From Sphingobacteriia bacterium 28-36-52 (GTDB lineage Bacteria; Bacteroidota; Bacteroidia; Chitinophagales; Chitinophagaceae): 64,000 nt of DNA. Position numbers and translations under genes: made by a program. The notes below the pieces were generated by a model that saw only the letters and a list, made by a program, of their open reading frames with translations, was not told the origin of the DNA and did not search any database. Positions within the stretch are counted from its first letter, which is position 1. Each line of letters opens with the position of its first letter. This document shows, piece by piece, positions 54,659 through 63,903 of the stretch. The stretch spans positions 1-64,000 of the forward strand of contig NCGN01000010.1 in assembly GCA_002281575.1 (NCBI GenBank), given 5' to 3'.

Positions 54659-55321
54659 ATGAAATCAACTTCTGTAAAAGAAATTTTTGTGGTTGGCGTA
54701 TTAATTCTGCTTCCTTTTATTTATTTAGGCAGCATTTATGATTCCTTACCTGCTATTATTCCCACTCATTTTAACTATAAGGGTGAGGCCGACGGAACAG
54801 GTGAAAAGTCTACACTTGTAGTCGTGTCCATTTTTATGACCTGCGTTTCAGTATTCACGTATTTGATTGTGAAAAATGCCAATAAAATAGATCCGAAAAA
54901 AAATGCCCAATCACCAGAATTGCTTCAAAAGATTGCATACATGATTGTTGCGTTTTTATGTGCAATACTATTAGTGATTATACAATCTGCAAAAACTGGC
55001 TCAGTGAAATCTAATCAATTTCTATTGCCTTTAATTGGTTTATTGTTTGCCGGCTTAGGTAATTTCATGCACAGCATTAAACCTAATTATTTTATTGGAA
55101 TGCGATTACCATGGACCTTAGAAGACCCGGAAAACTGGAGAAAAACGCATCAGATTGGTAGTAAAATATGGATGATTGGGGGCATTTTAATTGCTATGTG
55201 TTCACCATTTATGCCTAACCCAACAGGATTCATTTATTCAATGATTGTTTTAATAGTGATGATTGTTTATCCAATCATTTTTTCTTATCGGTTGTTTAAA
55301 AAATCAAATAAAGAAATATGA
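54659..55321 (+). CDS. SdpI-family membrane protein
   Basis: 220 aa, six membrane segments. DUF1648 N-terminal part (PFIYLGSIYDSLPAIIPTHFNYKGEADG) and the SdpI signature NYFIGMRLPWTLEDPENWRKTH. In Bacillus, SdpI gives immunity to the SDP cannibalism toxin and acts as signal receptor for SdpR. No SdpC-like toxin gene was seen here. Overlaps the next gene by 4 bp. Confidence 0.88.
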   Translation: MKSTSVKEIFVVGVLILLPFIYLGSIYDSLPAIIPTHFNYKGEADGTGEKSTLVVVSIFMTCVSVFTYLIVKNANKIDPKKNAQSPELLQKIAYMIVAFLCAILLVIIQSAKTGSVKSNQFLLPLIGLLFAGLGNFMHSIKPNYFIGMRLPWTLEDPENWRKTHQIGSKIWMIGGILIAMCSPFMPNPTGFIYSMIVLIVMIVYPIIFSYRLFKKSNKEI

Positions 55322-56754
55322 AATACAAAAATTTATTGGGAGTACTTATTTTTGCGTTTGCGAGTTATTTTGGAAATGCACAAACAATGGTAGGTTCTTG
55401 GAAAGGTATTATAGATGCCGGAGGAAATAAATTACCCTTGGTGTTTCATATAAAGCAAACCAATAACCAATGGGAAGCCAGTTTCGACAGCCCTGTACAA
55501 AATGCATATGGTATTAAAACAGGATCGACACAAATAAAGAATGATAGTATCAGCATCTCCATTCCTGCAATCAATGGGAGTTATAAAGGAAAATGGAATG
55601 GGACAGATTTAATAGATGGCTTATTTCAACAAGGCAATTTTAATACTGCCCTTGTACTAACAAGATCTAATGAACCCGTTAAACTAGAAGCACCAAAACA
55701 AATCATAAGACCCCAAACACCCAAAGCACCTTTTGATTACTACAGTGAAGAAATTAATTTTACGAATACAGATAAAACGGTTGAATTTGGGGCAACCTTA
55801 ACCTTACCAAAAAATAAAAAAGATTTTCCAACTGTTATATTGATTTCAGGAAGTGGTGCACAAGACCGAGATGGATCAATGTTTGATCACAAAATATATT
55901 GGGTATTGGCCGATCATTTAACTAAGGCGGGCATTGGCGTACTAAGAGTAGACGATAGAGGGGCAGGCAAAACAAGTTTAGGTCCTAATCCTCAATTGCT
56001 AACCAGCAAGGATTTTGCTAAAGATGTAGAAGCAGCCTTTCAATATTTATTAACTAGAAGCGAAATCAATACTAAAAAAATAGGATTGATAGGACATAGT
56101 GAAGGAGGGGCTATTGCGCCAATGGTGGCTGTTACCAATAAGCAGATTGCTTTTATAACTTTATTAGCAGGGCCAGGAATTTTAGGCCATGAAATTTGGA
56201 ATTACCAAATGCGCAGAAATTTTATTCAGCCTAACCTAACGAATGCAGACTATGCAATAGCAGCTTTGTTGGTAAATGAAATGAATTCGCAGTTTAGATA
56301 CAGTACCAAAGCAGACTCTATTAAAATAGGCATGCAAAAAACTTACGCTAATTGGAAACAAATGAACCCTTCGGCTGATGAAACCAAATTATTTACAGCA
56401 AAAGGAATTGAACCATACTTTGGTTTATTAAATCAATTTAAACCAGCTTTAGCTTGGTTACAATTTTTTATGAATTATGATCCTGAAGAAAATTTATCTA
56501 AATTAAAAATTCCTGTGTTGGCACTTAACGGCGCTTCAGATATTCAAGTAAAAGCAGATGAAAATATTAATGGCATCAAGCAAGCACTAACAAAAGCTAA
56601 GAATAAAAAGTTTGAAGTAAACATATTGCCTTCCCTGAATCACTTATTTCAAAGATGTAACAGCCCCGAACAACCTTATGGATCAATTGAGGAAAGTTTT
56701 TCACCAGAAGCCCTTCAAATAATTAGCAACTGGATTAATAAAACAATTCAGTAA
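55318..56754 (+). CDS. Secreted alpha/beta hydrolase
   Basis: 478 aa with signal peptide (MKYKNLLGVLIFAFASYFGNAQ). N-terminal beta-domain (SWKGIIDAGGNKLPLVFHI) then an alpha/beta hydrolase: ISGSGAQDRDG oxyanion region, DDRGAGKT, nucleophile elbow GHSEGG, catalytic His in LNHLFQ. The domain order matches Bacteroidota esterase/acyl-hydrolase proteins. Substrate unknown. Fused to the sdpRI transcript by a 4-bp overlap. Confidence 0.83.
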   Translation: MKYKNLLGVLIFAFASYFGNAQTMVGSWKGIIDAGGNKLPLVFHIKQTNNQWEASFDSPVQNAYGIKTGSTQIKNDSISISIPAINGSYKGKWNGTDLIDGLFQQGNFNTALVLTRSNEPVKLEAPKQIIRPQTPKAPFDYYSEEINFTNTDKTVEFGATLTLPKNKKDFPTVILISGSGAQDRDGSMFDHKIYWVLADHLTKAGIGVLRVDDRGAGKTSLGPNPQLLTSKDFAKDVEAAFQYLLTRSEINTKKIGLIGHSEGGAIAPMVAVTNKQIAFITLLAGPGILGHEIWNYQMRRNFIQPNLTNADYAIAALLVNEMNSQFRYSTKADSIKIGMQKTYANWKQMNPSADETKLFTAKGIEPYFGLLNQFKPALAWLQFFMNYDPEENLSKLKIPVLALNGASDIQVKADENINGIKQALTKAKNKKFEVNILPSLNHLFQRCNSPEQPYGSIEESFSPEALQIISNWINKTIQ

Positions 56755-56756
56755 TT

Positions 56757-57350
56757 ATGAACTATTTAGCCCACGCCTATTTTTCCTTTGGTGACCCTGC
56801 AATTTTAACAGGGAATATGATTAGTGATTATGTGAAGGGTAAGAAACAATTTGATTATCCTTTATCTATTCAAAAAGGAATCAAATTGCATAGGGCTATA
56901 GATCAGTTCACCGATGACCATGCTACAACAAAAGCCATCAAACAAATTTTTTCACCCATAGTACGCTTATATGCTGGCGCTTTTGCTGATATAGTTTACG
57001 ACCATTTTTTAGCTTTAGACCCCAATGAGAAAACCGCGGAAGAATGGATGCATTTTACTGAGACAACCTATCTTCAACTAGGTTCGCAGCAGGAATGGTT
57101 TCCGCCTTATTTTGCAAGGGTTTTCCCTTATATGCAACAACAAAACTGGTTGTATAACTATCGATTTGATTGGGGCATGGAGAACAGTTTTAAAGGTTTA
57201 CAAAGAAGAGCAGCCTATTTAACCAATGCCGAGCAAGCTTTTGAACTATTCTTAGCCAATTATGACCAAATACGTCAGTTATCCGCTGATTTTATACCGG
57301 ATGTTAAAATATTTGCCATTGGTCAATTTCAACAATTGGTAGAACAATAG
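56757..57350 (+). CDS. ACP phosphodiesterase-like protein (DUF479)
   Basis: 197 aa. MNYLAHAYFSF, GNMISDYVKGK, LHRAIDQFTDDH and DIVYDHFLA are the His/Asp metal motifs of AcpH and its relatives (HD-like fold). AcpH removes the phosphopantetheine arm from acyl carrier protein. Activity on ACP is not certain for the Bacteroidota branch. Confidence 0.82.
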   Translation: MNYLAHAYFSFGDPAILTGNMISDYVKGKKQFDYPLSIQKGIKLHRAIDQFTDDHATTKAIKQIFSPIVRLYAGAFADIVYDHFLALDPNEKTAEEWMHFTETTYLQLGSQQEWFPPYFARVFPYMQQQNWLYNYRFDWGMENSFKGLQRRAAYLTNAEQAFELFLANYDQIRQLSADFIPDVKIFAIGQFQQLVEQ

Positions 57351-57368
57351 CTAGGTATATTTGTAAAA

Positions 57369-57953
57369 ATGATTCAAATGAAAAAAATCGGATTTTTTTT
57401 AGCATTTGCATGCATCAGCATGGTTGCTGTTGGTCAACAAAAGCCAACTGAATTAGACAAATCTCCCATGGACATGAGTTATTGGCCCGACAATTACCCT
57501 TTATTAAAAATGAGTGGGAAAGCCAAAGATCAACCAATAGCCAGGATTATTTATGGAAGACCAGTTAAAAATGGTAGAACTATTTTCGGCGGCATTATAA
57601 AATACAATGAACTATGGCGCCTAGGTGCTAATGAAGCAACCGAATTAGAAATTTTTAGCCCAGTCAAAATCGCCAATAAAATAATCCCAAAAGGTAGGTA
57701 TACCTTATTTTGTGTGCCATCCGAAAACAGATGGACCATTATTGTAAGCAAGGATAATTTTTGTTGGGGAAGTTTTACCTATGATACTAGAAAAGATGTA
57801 GTAAGGGCAGATGTTAAACCCGAAACAACCGATGAAATTATTGAAACCTTTACCATCTACTTTAATGAAAATGCTGGAAAAGCAAATTTGATAATGCTCT
57901 GGGATAACCAACGTGCAGAATTACCTATGACACATGTAACTACTAAAAAATAA
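57369..57953 (+). CDS. DUF2911 domain protein, secreted
   Basis: 194 aa; ATG at 57369 or 57378 (MKKIGFFLAFACISMVAVGQ signal peptide). IIYGRPVKNGRTIFG, LWRLGANEATELEI, KGRYTLFCVP and MLWDNQRAELPM are the conserved DUF2911 blocks. No function known for the family; common in Bacteroidota. Confidence 0.85.
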   Translation: MIQMKKIGFFLAFACISMVAVGQQKPTELDKSPMDMSYWPDNYPLLKMSGKAKDQPIARIIYGRPVKNGRTIFGGIIKYNELWRLGANEATELEIFSPVKIANKIIPKGRYTLFCVPSENRWTIIVSKDNFCWGSFTYDTRKDVVRADVKPETTDEIIETFTIYFNENAGKANLIMLWDNQRAELPMTHVTTKK

Positions 57954-57960
57954 ATATAGA

Positions 57961-59100
57961 ATGAAGACCGCAACCAAATACATACATGCCGGAGCAGAAC
58001 CAGATCCATCAACTGGGGCTATTATGACGCCTATTTATCAAACCTCTACCTATGTTCAGGAAGCGCCTGGTGTTAACAAGGGGTTTGAATATGCTAGAAG
58101 CCAAAATCCTACCAGAAAAGCCTTAGAAGAAGCTTATGCGCAAATTGAAAATGGGCAATATGGATTAGCTTTTGGGAGTGGTGTTGCTGCAACGGATGCG
58201 GTCATTAAATTATTAAGTCCGGGCGATGAGGTAATTGCAGCCAACGATATGTATGGTGGAACGTACCGACTATTTTCAAAAGTGTTTGAAAAGTTTGGAA
58301 TCATTTTTACATATGTAGACACTACCAATGTAGCCAATATTAAAGCTGCTGTTTCTGCAAAGACCAAACTAATTTGGATTGAAACACCTACCAATCCATT
58401 GATGAATATCACAGATATTGAAGCAGTTGCAGCAATAGCTAAAGCCAACAATGTGTTACTCTGTGTAGACAATACATTCGCATCTCCTTACTTACAGAAT
58501 CCTTTAGACTTAGGTGCTGATATTGTGATGCACTCCGCTACTAAGTATTTGGGTGGGCACAGCGACGTAATTCAGGGAGCCTTAATGATGAATAACGCAG
58601 AACTTAGAGAGCAGCTTTATTTTATTCAAAAAAGTTGTGGTGCTGTTCCAGGTCCAATGGATTGCTTCCTAGTTTTAAGAGGAATTAAAACATTGCATTT
58701 GCGCATGCAAAGACATTGCGAAAATGGAAGAGTAATAGCCCATTGGTTAAGGAAACATCCTAAAGTGGGTAAAGTATACTGGTGTGGATTTGAAGACCAT
58801 CCCAATTATGCCATTGCTAGAAAACAAATGAGGGATTTTGGGGGAATGCTTTCTTTTGAATTAAAAGACGATAGTATGGATGCTGCTAAAAAAGTATTAT
58901 CGTCTACCAAATTATTCTCTTTAGCAGAGAGCTTAGGTGGAGTTGAAAGTTTGATTAACCATCCAGCATCTATGACACATGCTTCTATACCAAGAGAAAA
59001 ACGCATTGCCAATGGCTTAAGTGATACCTTAATTAGATTAAGTATTGGTGTTGAAGACGCAGATGATTTAATTGCTGATTTAGAAAAAGCATTGGCATAA
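57961..59100 (+). CDS. metB: Cystathionine gamma-synthase/lyase family enzyme
   Basis: 379 aa. YQTSTYVQ, FEYARSQNPTRKALE, MYGGTYRLF and PLP lysine K195 in HSATKYLGGHSD define the Cys/Met metabolism PLP family. Could act in trans-sulfuration as synthase (O-acyl-homoserine plus cysteine) or as lyase; sequence alone does not separate these with certainty. Stop overlaps the next start by 1 bp. Confidence 0.88.
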   Translation: MKTATKYIHAGAEPDPSTGAIMTPIYQTSTYVQEAPGVNKGFEYARSQNPTRKALEEAYAQIENGQYGLAFGSGVAATDAVIKLLSPGDEVIAANDMYGGTYRLFSKVFEKFGIIFTYVDTTNVANIKAAVSAKTKLIWIETPTNPLMNITDIEAVAAIAKANNVLLCVDNTFASPYLQNPLDLGADIVMHSATKYLGGHSDVIQGALMMNNAELREQLYFIQKSCGAVPGPMDCFLVLRGIKTLHLRMQRHCENGRVIAHWLRKHPKVGKVYWCGFEDHPNYAIARKQMRDFGGMLSFELKDDSMDAAKKVLSSTKLFSLAESLGGVESLINHPASMTHASIPREKRIANGLSDTLIRLSIGVEDADDLIADLEKALA

Positions 59101-60161
59101 TGATAAAAAAATCCTGGAGAATGTTAATTACAATATTATTTGTTTATAGCAATACTATTGCACAAGTGAATATTGCAAACACTATCCAATTAAAACTGGA
59201 TAGTGTATTTAAGCTAAATACAGTCCCTGGTATAATGGTAGCAAGCTCAATCAAAGGGAAACATCAATTATATACAGTAGGGGTAGCAGATAAAAAATTG
59301 AATACTCCTTTTACGGCAGAAACACAGTTTGAAATAGGCAGTATCAGTAAAACCTATACTGCATTTATCTTAGAATCAATATTAGAAAAAAACAGTATTG
59401 CAGATACTAGTTTAATCACTCAATTCTTACCGGATAGCCTAAAGAAAAATAAAGCAATAGGTAATATTCAATTATTGCATTTATTAAATCATACATCTGG
59501 ATTACCAAGGCTTCCTGAAAATATTGGGATACCCCAAGATCGTTTACAACCTTATGCTAATTATAATAAAGAACAATTGTATTACTATTTAAGTATAACA
59601 GAACCTAAAACTTTTGGCAGGGTAGCTTATTCCAATTTAGGTGTTGGCTTAGCAGGAGTAATTGCAGAAAATATAAGTGGCAAACCCTATGAACAATTAT
59701 TATCCGAATACATAAACAAGCCTTTTCAATTAAAACATACTGGTATTCAGGCTGCCAAAAGAATGCCCAAAGCAATTGGCTATTTTGGTAATGAAACCGC
59801 CGCCTATTGGGATATGAGTGTTTTGGTGGGTGCTGGTGGAATTAAATCGGATGCCAATGATTTATTGAAATACCTAGACTATATCGCAACGCATCAATCT
59901 TTACCAGTGGTTAAATCTGTTCTACAAAAAACAACTCTAGTGAACAAGCAGGTAGCTATTTCAAAAGCTTGGCATACGATTGAAAAAGATGGAACTACAT
60001 TCATGTATTGGCACAATGGAGGCACTTACGGTTTTACTACTTTTGCTGCATTTAACCCAACTACTCAGAATAGTATTGTAGTAGTGATTAACGCTTTCAA
60101 TAAAAATGATATAGCAGATAAGTTGGGTATAGAAATAATGACCAATCTCTTAAAAGAATAA
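59100..60161 (+). CDS. Serine hydrolase (class C beta-lactamase fold)
   Basis: 353 aa with signal peptide (TILFVYSNTIAQ). SISK (S81-K84) is the catalytic SxxK; YSNLG supplies the YxN element; HNGGTYG replaces the KTG box. Family members are esterases, D-aminopeptidases or peptidoglycan enzymes. A true beta-lactamase role is not supported. Same operon as metB. Confidence 0.86.
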   Translation: MIKKSWRMLITILFVYSNTIAQVNIANTIQLKLDSVFKLNTVPGIMVASSIKGKHQLYTVGVADKKLNTPFTAETQFEIGSISKTYTAFILESILEKNSIADTSLITQFLPDSLKKNKAIGNIQLLHLLNHTSGLPRLPENIGIPQDRLQPYANYNKEQLYYYLSITEPKTFGRVAYSNLGVGLAGVIAENISGKPYEQLLSEYINKPFQLKHTGIQAAKRMPKAIGYFGNETAAYWDMSVLVGAGGIKSDANDLLKYLDYIATHQSLPVVKSVLQKTTLVNKQVAISKAWHTIEKDGTTFMYWHNGGTYGFTTFAAFNPTTQNSIVVVINAFNKNDIADKLGIEIMTNLLKE

Positions 60162-60935
60162 ATGGAATCTAAGGAAAAACTGCAAGATTTTTTTAACAAG
60201 AAAGTAAAAGATTATAACCAGCCTACTTTTATTGCGTCGGATCCAGTTTGTATTCCGCATTTATTCACTAAAAAACAAGACATTGAAATTGCCGGATTTT
60301 TTTCGGCAATTTTTGCTTGGGGAAATAGAACAACCATCATCAATAAGTCTAAAGAGTTAATGCAATTGATGCAAATGCAACCATATTCATTTTGTTTGAA
60401 TGCAAGTGCAACTGAATTAAAAAAACTAGAAGGCTTTAAACATAGAACTTTTAACGCAACCGATCTTTTGTATTGTATTGAGTTTTTTAAACAACATTAT
60501 CGGCAATACAACTCCTTAGAAAATGCATTTATGCCTAATAACAAACCGCCTAAAAACGTAAAAGAAGCACTTAGTTATTTTCATCATTACTTTTTTTCTT
60601 TAGAATACGCTCCTTTAAGAACCAAAAAGCATATTTCTACTCCTGAGAAAGGATCCAGTTGCAAAAGACTCAATATGTTTTTGCGATGGATGGTTAGAAA
60701 AGATAATAATGGAGTAGATTTTGGAATATGGAAAAATATACATCCGAAACAACTGATATGCCCAATAGATGTTCATGTTGCTAGGGTTGCCAAAAGATTC
60801 AACTTATTAGACCGAAAACAAACCGATTGGTTAGCAGCAGAAGAGCTTACCAACTATTTAAAAAAGCTAGATCCGAAAGACCCTGCCAAATACGATTTTG
60901 CGCTATTTGGTTTGGGTGTGATAGAGAAATATTAA
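60162..60935 (+). CDS. TIGR02757 (DUF2400) family protein
   Basis: 257 aa. DPVCIPHLFTKKQDIEIAGFFSAIFAWGNR, RLNMFLRWMVRKD and CPIDVHVARVAKRFNLLDRKQTDW are family signatures. The fold recalls HhH-type DNA glycosylases, so DNA or nucleic-acid handling is possible; no function is known. Directly follows the serine hydrolase gene. Confidence 0.85.
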   Translation: MESKEKLQDFFNKKVKDYNQPTFIASDPVCIPHLFTKKQDIEIAGFFSAIFAWGNRTTIINKSKELMQLMQMQPYSFCLNASATELKKLEGFKHRTFNATDLLYCIEFFKQHYRQYNSLENAFMPNNKPPKNVKEALSYFHHYFFSLEYAPLRTKKHISTPEKGSSCKRLNMFLRWMVRKDNNGVDFGIWKNIHPKQLICPIDVHVARVAKRFNLLDRKQTDWLAAEELTNYLKKLDPKDPAKYDFALFGLGVIEKY

Positions 60936-60943
60936 TTTTAAGA

Positions 60944-61228
60944 ATGGCTGTTCCTATTTTAGATATTACACAAATTGAGCAACTTAATAAAGCCGAACTA
61001 ATTAATGCAATCAATTGGTTAATCATCAACGATTTTGAAAAACTGGTATTTATACTTTATCGAATTGATGTAAGCGAAGCAAAAATTAAAACATTACTCA
61101 ATAAAGACAATACCAATTTTGCTGCACCCGTTATTGCAGATGCCATTTTAGAAAGATTGGATGAAAAAAAAGCTTCTCGAGAAAAATACAAACAAGATCC
61201 ATATGCATCCGATGAAGAAAAATGGTAG
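60944..61228 (+). CDS. Small conserved-type protein of unknown function
   Basis: 94 aa from the ATG at 60944 (MAVPILDITQIEQLNKAEL); the open frame starts at 60827 inside the upstream gene. Helical and charged, with INWLIINDFEKLVFILYRIDVSEAKIKTLL and a Lys/Asp-rich tail ending SDEEKW. No signal or membrane segment. Spacing of 8 bp suggests co-transcription with the TIGR02757 gene. Function unknown. Confidence 0.65.
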   Translation: MAVPILDITQIEQLNKAELINAINWLIINDFEKLVFILYRIDVSEAKIKTLLNKDNTNFAAPVIADAILERLDEKKASREKYKQDPYASDEEKW

Positions 61229-61266
61229 TATTAATTAACCTATTTTTGCAACCAAAATATTCCATA

Positions 61267-62274
61267 ATGAAGCTTGTCTCTTACTTATCTAATGGTCACG
61301 ATCAATTGGCCTTTTTAGTTGATGATTTATTATTTGACTGCGACCTAATGCATCCTGAGCTCCCCAATAGCATGAATATGTTTTTGCAATACTGGGATGA
61401 TATGTTTCCTATTGCACAGCAAACAGAAGCGGCTATTAAATCAGGTAGACTCAGCAAAGACAGAGGTATCTCTATTGCGGAAACCATGCTACTTGCTCCG
61501 ATTCCTTTTCCTACTTCATGTAGAGATGGATATGCTTTTAGACAACACGTAGCCGCTGCAAGAAGAAATAGAAAAGTAGACATGATTTCAGAATTTGATC
61601 AATACCCAATTTTCTATTTTACCAATCATCATAGTATTCAAGGACCAGGAGAGATTGTATGCATGCCAGATCATTTTGAAAAACTCGACTTTGAATTAGA
61701 AGCTGCTATTGTAATATGCAAGAATGGTAGAAATATTAGAGCAGAAGATGCAGATCAATATATTGGTGGGTTAATGATCATGAACGATATGAGTGCAAGA
61801 AGATTGCAAATGGAGGAAATGTTATTGAACCTAGGGCCTGCAAAAGGAAAAGATTTTTCTACAGTAATTGGGCCTTGTTTGGTTACACTTGATGAATTGC
61901 AAGAATTCGAAATTCCTGCAAAAGAAGGTCATGTGGGTAAAAGCTGGAACCTTAATATGAAATGTTGGGTAAATGGAGTTCAAGTAAGCGATGGTAATGT
62001 AGGAGATATGGATTGGACATTTGCGGAAATAATAGAGCGTTGTTCTTATGGCGTAAACATACAAGCGGGCGATGTAATAGGAAGTGGAACCGTTGGCACG
62101 GGCTGCTTTCTAGAATTGAATGGCACGGGCAAATTGAATGACCCTAATTACCAAGAACAATGGCTACAAGCTGGAGATGTGGTTGAAATGGAAATTACTG
62201 GATTGGGTAAATTGAGTAATACTATTGTAAAAGACGAAGATGACTTTTCTATTTTAGCTAAAAAGAAAATATAA
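61267..62274 (+). CDS. Fumarylacetoacetate hydrolase-family enzyme
   Basis: Start set at the ATG at 61267 (MKLVSYLSNGHD); the frame extends to 61222. 335 aa. FELEAAIVICKNGRNI supplies the metal-binding acid pair, MIMNDMSARRLQ and GSGTVGTGCFLELNG complete the FAH core. FAH enzymes cleave C-C bonds in aromatic or diketone catabolism; the short bacterial form and the adjoining flavin reductase suggest tyrosine/homogentisate breakdown, but the upstream enzymes are not in the window. Confidence 0.82.
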   Translation: MKLVSYLSNGHDQLAFLVDDLLFDCDLMHPELPNSMNMFLQYWDDMFPIAQQTEAAIKSGRLSKDRGISIAETMLLAPIPFPTSCRDGYAFRQHVAAARRNRKVDMISEFDQYPIFYFTNHHSIQGPGEIVCMPDHFEKLDFELEAAIVICKNGRNIRAEDADQYIGGLMIMNDMSARRLQMEEMLLNLGPAKGKDFSTVIGPCLVTLDELQEFEIPAKEGHVGKSWNLNMKCWVNGVQVSDGNVGDMDWTFAEIIERCSYGVNIQAGDVIGSGTVGTGCFLELNGTGKLNDPNYQEQWLQAGDVVEMEITGLGKLSNTIVKDEDDFSILAKKKI

Positions 62275-62283
62275 CCCTGTTTT

Positions 62284-63171
62284 ATGAAAATAGTTTTATC
62301 AGAGTTACCTATTATGCAAAAACAAGCATGGTTACAACACGCAATTGCGCCAAGGCCTATTTGTTTTGCGAGTACTATAGATGAAGCAGGTAATATTAAT
62401 TTGAGTCCATTTAGTTTTTTTAACCTATTTTCTTCTAACCCGCCAATTGTTGTTTTTTCACCTGCTAGAAAAGGTAGAGACAACACTACCAAACATACAT
62501 TAGACAATGTGTTGGCTGTACCAGAATGTGTAATTAATATAGTAGATTATAATATGGTGCAACAAATGAGTTTATCTAGTTGCGAATACCCAAAAGGGGT
62601 AGATGAATTTATTAAAGCAGGCTTTACCAAAGAAGCGGCAACCATGGTTAAACCGCCCATGGTAAAAGAAGCTAAAATAAAATTAGAGTGTAAAATAAAT
62701 GAAGTAAAAAGTTTAGGCAACCAAGGAGGAGCTGGTCAATTAGTTATAGCAGAAGTGCTTTGCATGCATATAGACGATGCTATTTTGAATGAAGCAGGTA
62801 CCATGATAGACCAAACCAAATTAGAACTAGTAGCAAGACTAGGCGGAGATTGGTATTGCAAAGTAAATACCGATAATTTATTTAAAGTAGCCAAACCCAA
62901 TACTGCATTGGGTATTGGCATTGATGCAATTCCTAGTAGCATCAAGAACAGTACTATTTTAACAGGCAATCATTTGGGTCAGTTAGGTAATGTAAACGAA
63001 TTACCATCTATTGACCCTGCATTTCATGATGATCGGTTAAAAAATATTATTCAATATTATGCAATCAACCCCAATGAAATGGAACTAGAATTGCATAAAT
63101 ATGCAGCCGAGCTATTGAATCAAGAAAAAGTACAAGCAGCTTGGCAAATATTGCTTTCAGGTACATTGTAA
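62284..63171 (+). CDS. Flavin reductase-like (FMN-binding split-barrel) protein
   Basis: 295 aa. AIAPRPICFASTIDEAGNINLSPFSFFN and VVFSPARKGRDNTTKHTLDN are the FMN-binding segments of the flavin-reductase-like family; the C-terminal about 90 residues (NVNELPSIDPAFHDDRLKN) are an extension typical of this Bacteroidota group. 9 bp after the FAH gene, so probably same pathway. Confidence 0.82.
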   Translation: MKIVLSELPIMQKQAWLQHAIAPRPICFASTIDEAGNINLSPFSFFNLFSSNPPIVVFSPARKGRDNTTKHTLDNVLAVPECVINIVDYNMVQQMSLSSCEYPKGVDEFIKAGFTKEAATMVKPPMVKEAKIKLECKINEVKSLGNQGGAGQLVIAEVLCMHIDDAILNEAGTMIDQTKLELVARLGGDWYCKVNTDNLFKVAKPNTALGIGIDAIPSSIKNSTILTGNHLGQLGNVNELPSIDPAFHDDRLKNIIQYYAINPNEMELELHKYAAELLNQEKVQAAWQILLSGTL

Positions 63172-63179
63172 AATGAATT

Positions 63180-63878
63180 TTACAAATCGCCCAACTGAGG
63201 TCGCATAACAATATCTTCAACTACGGCCATTGGAGATAGTTTAGATGCAGCAACAATCATTTCAGCCACATCATTCACTTCCATGATTCTATTGGGGTCA
63301 ATATCAAAACCATCCCAGCTTGCACTTAGTGTTGCACCTGGCATTACTGAAGTTACTTTTATGCCCTTGGGTTTTAATTCTTCGCGAAGGTTTTTACTAA
63401 ATCCTAATAATGCAAACTTGCTTATGCTATAACTACCTCCATTTGCGTAAGCATTTAAAGAAGCTATGGAACAGATATTGAAAATATGGCCAGCATTATT
63501 TTGAATCATTGTAGGCAATAGTGCTCTAGTTAAATAATACGCACTGTACAAATTGGTTTGAATCATTTGTTCTAAAATACCTGCTGCTTCATTGTGAATG
63601 CTCCCTGGAATAAACTGCCCAGCATTGTTAATTAAAATATCAGCCGTTCCAAACTTTAAACACCATTCCGCAAAAGCCAATACTTCTTCTTTATTGGCCA
63701 TATCACAAGACATTCCTTTTATAATACTATTGGGGTAAGCGGTTTGTAATTCATTTACGGTATCATACAAGCTTTTTTCACCCCTGCTACAAAGCAATAG
63801 GGTATTGCCTTCTACAGCAAACTTTTCGGCAATGGCTTTTCCAATCCCTTTAGATGCGCCAGTTACTATTATATTCAT
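63180..63878 (-). CDS. Short-chain dehydrogenase/reductase
   Basis: 232 aa. NAD(P)-binding TGASKGIGKAIAEKF, NNAG motif (DILINNAGQF), catalytic Ser in NICSIASLNAY and YSISK (Tyr-x-x-x-Lys). Classical SDR length. Substrate unknown. Convergent with the flavin reductase gene. Confidence 0.9.
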   Translation of the reverse strand: MNIIVTGASKGIGKAIAEKFAVEGNTLLLCSRGEKSLYDTVNELQTAYPNSIIKGMSCDMANKEEVLAFAEWCLKFGTADILINNAGQFIPGSIHNEAAGILEQMIQTNLYSAYYLTRALLPTMIQNNAGHIFNICSIASLNAYANGGSYSISKFALLGFSKNLREELKPKGIKVTSVMPGATLSASWDGFDIDPNRIMEVNDVAEMIVAASKLSPMAVVEDIVMRPQLGDL

Positions 63879-63903
63879 CTACTAAAGTTACTAACTTTAC
63901 ACA

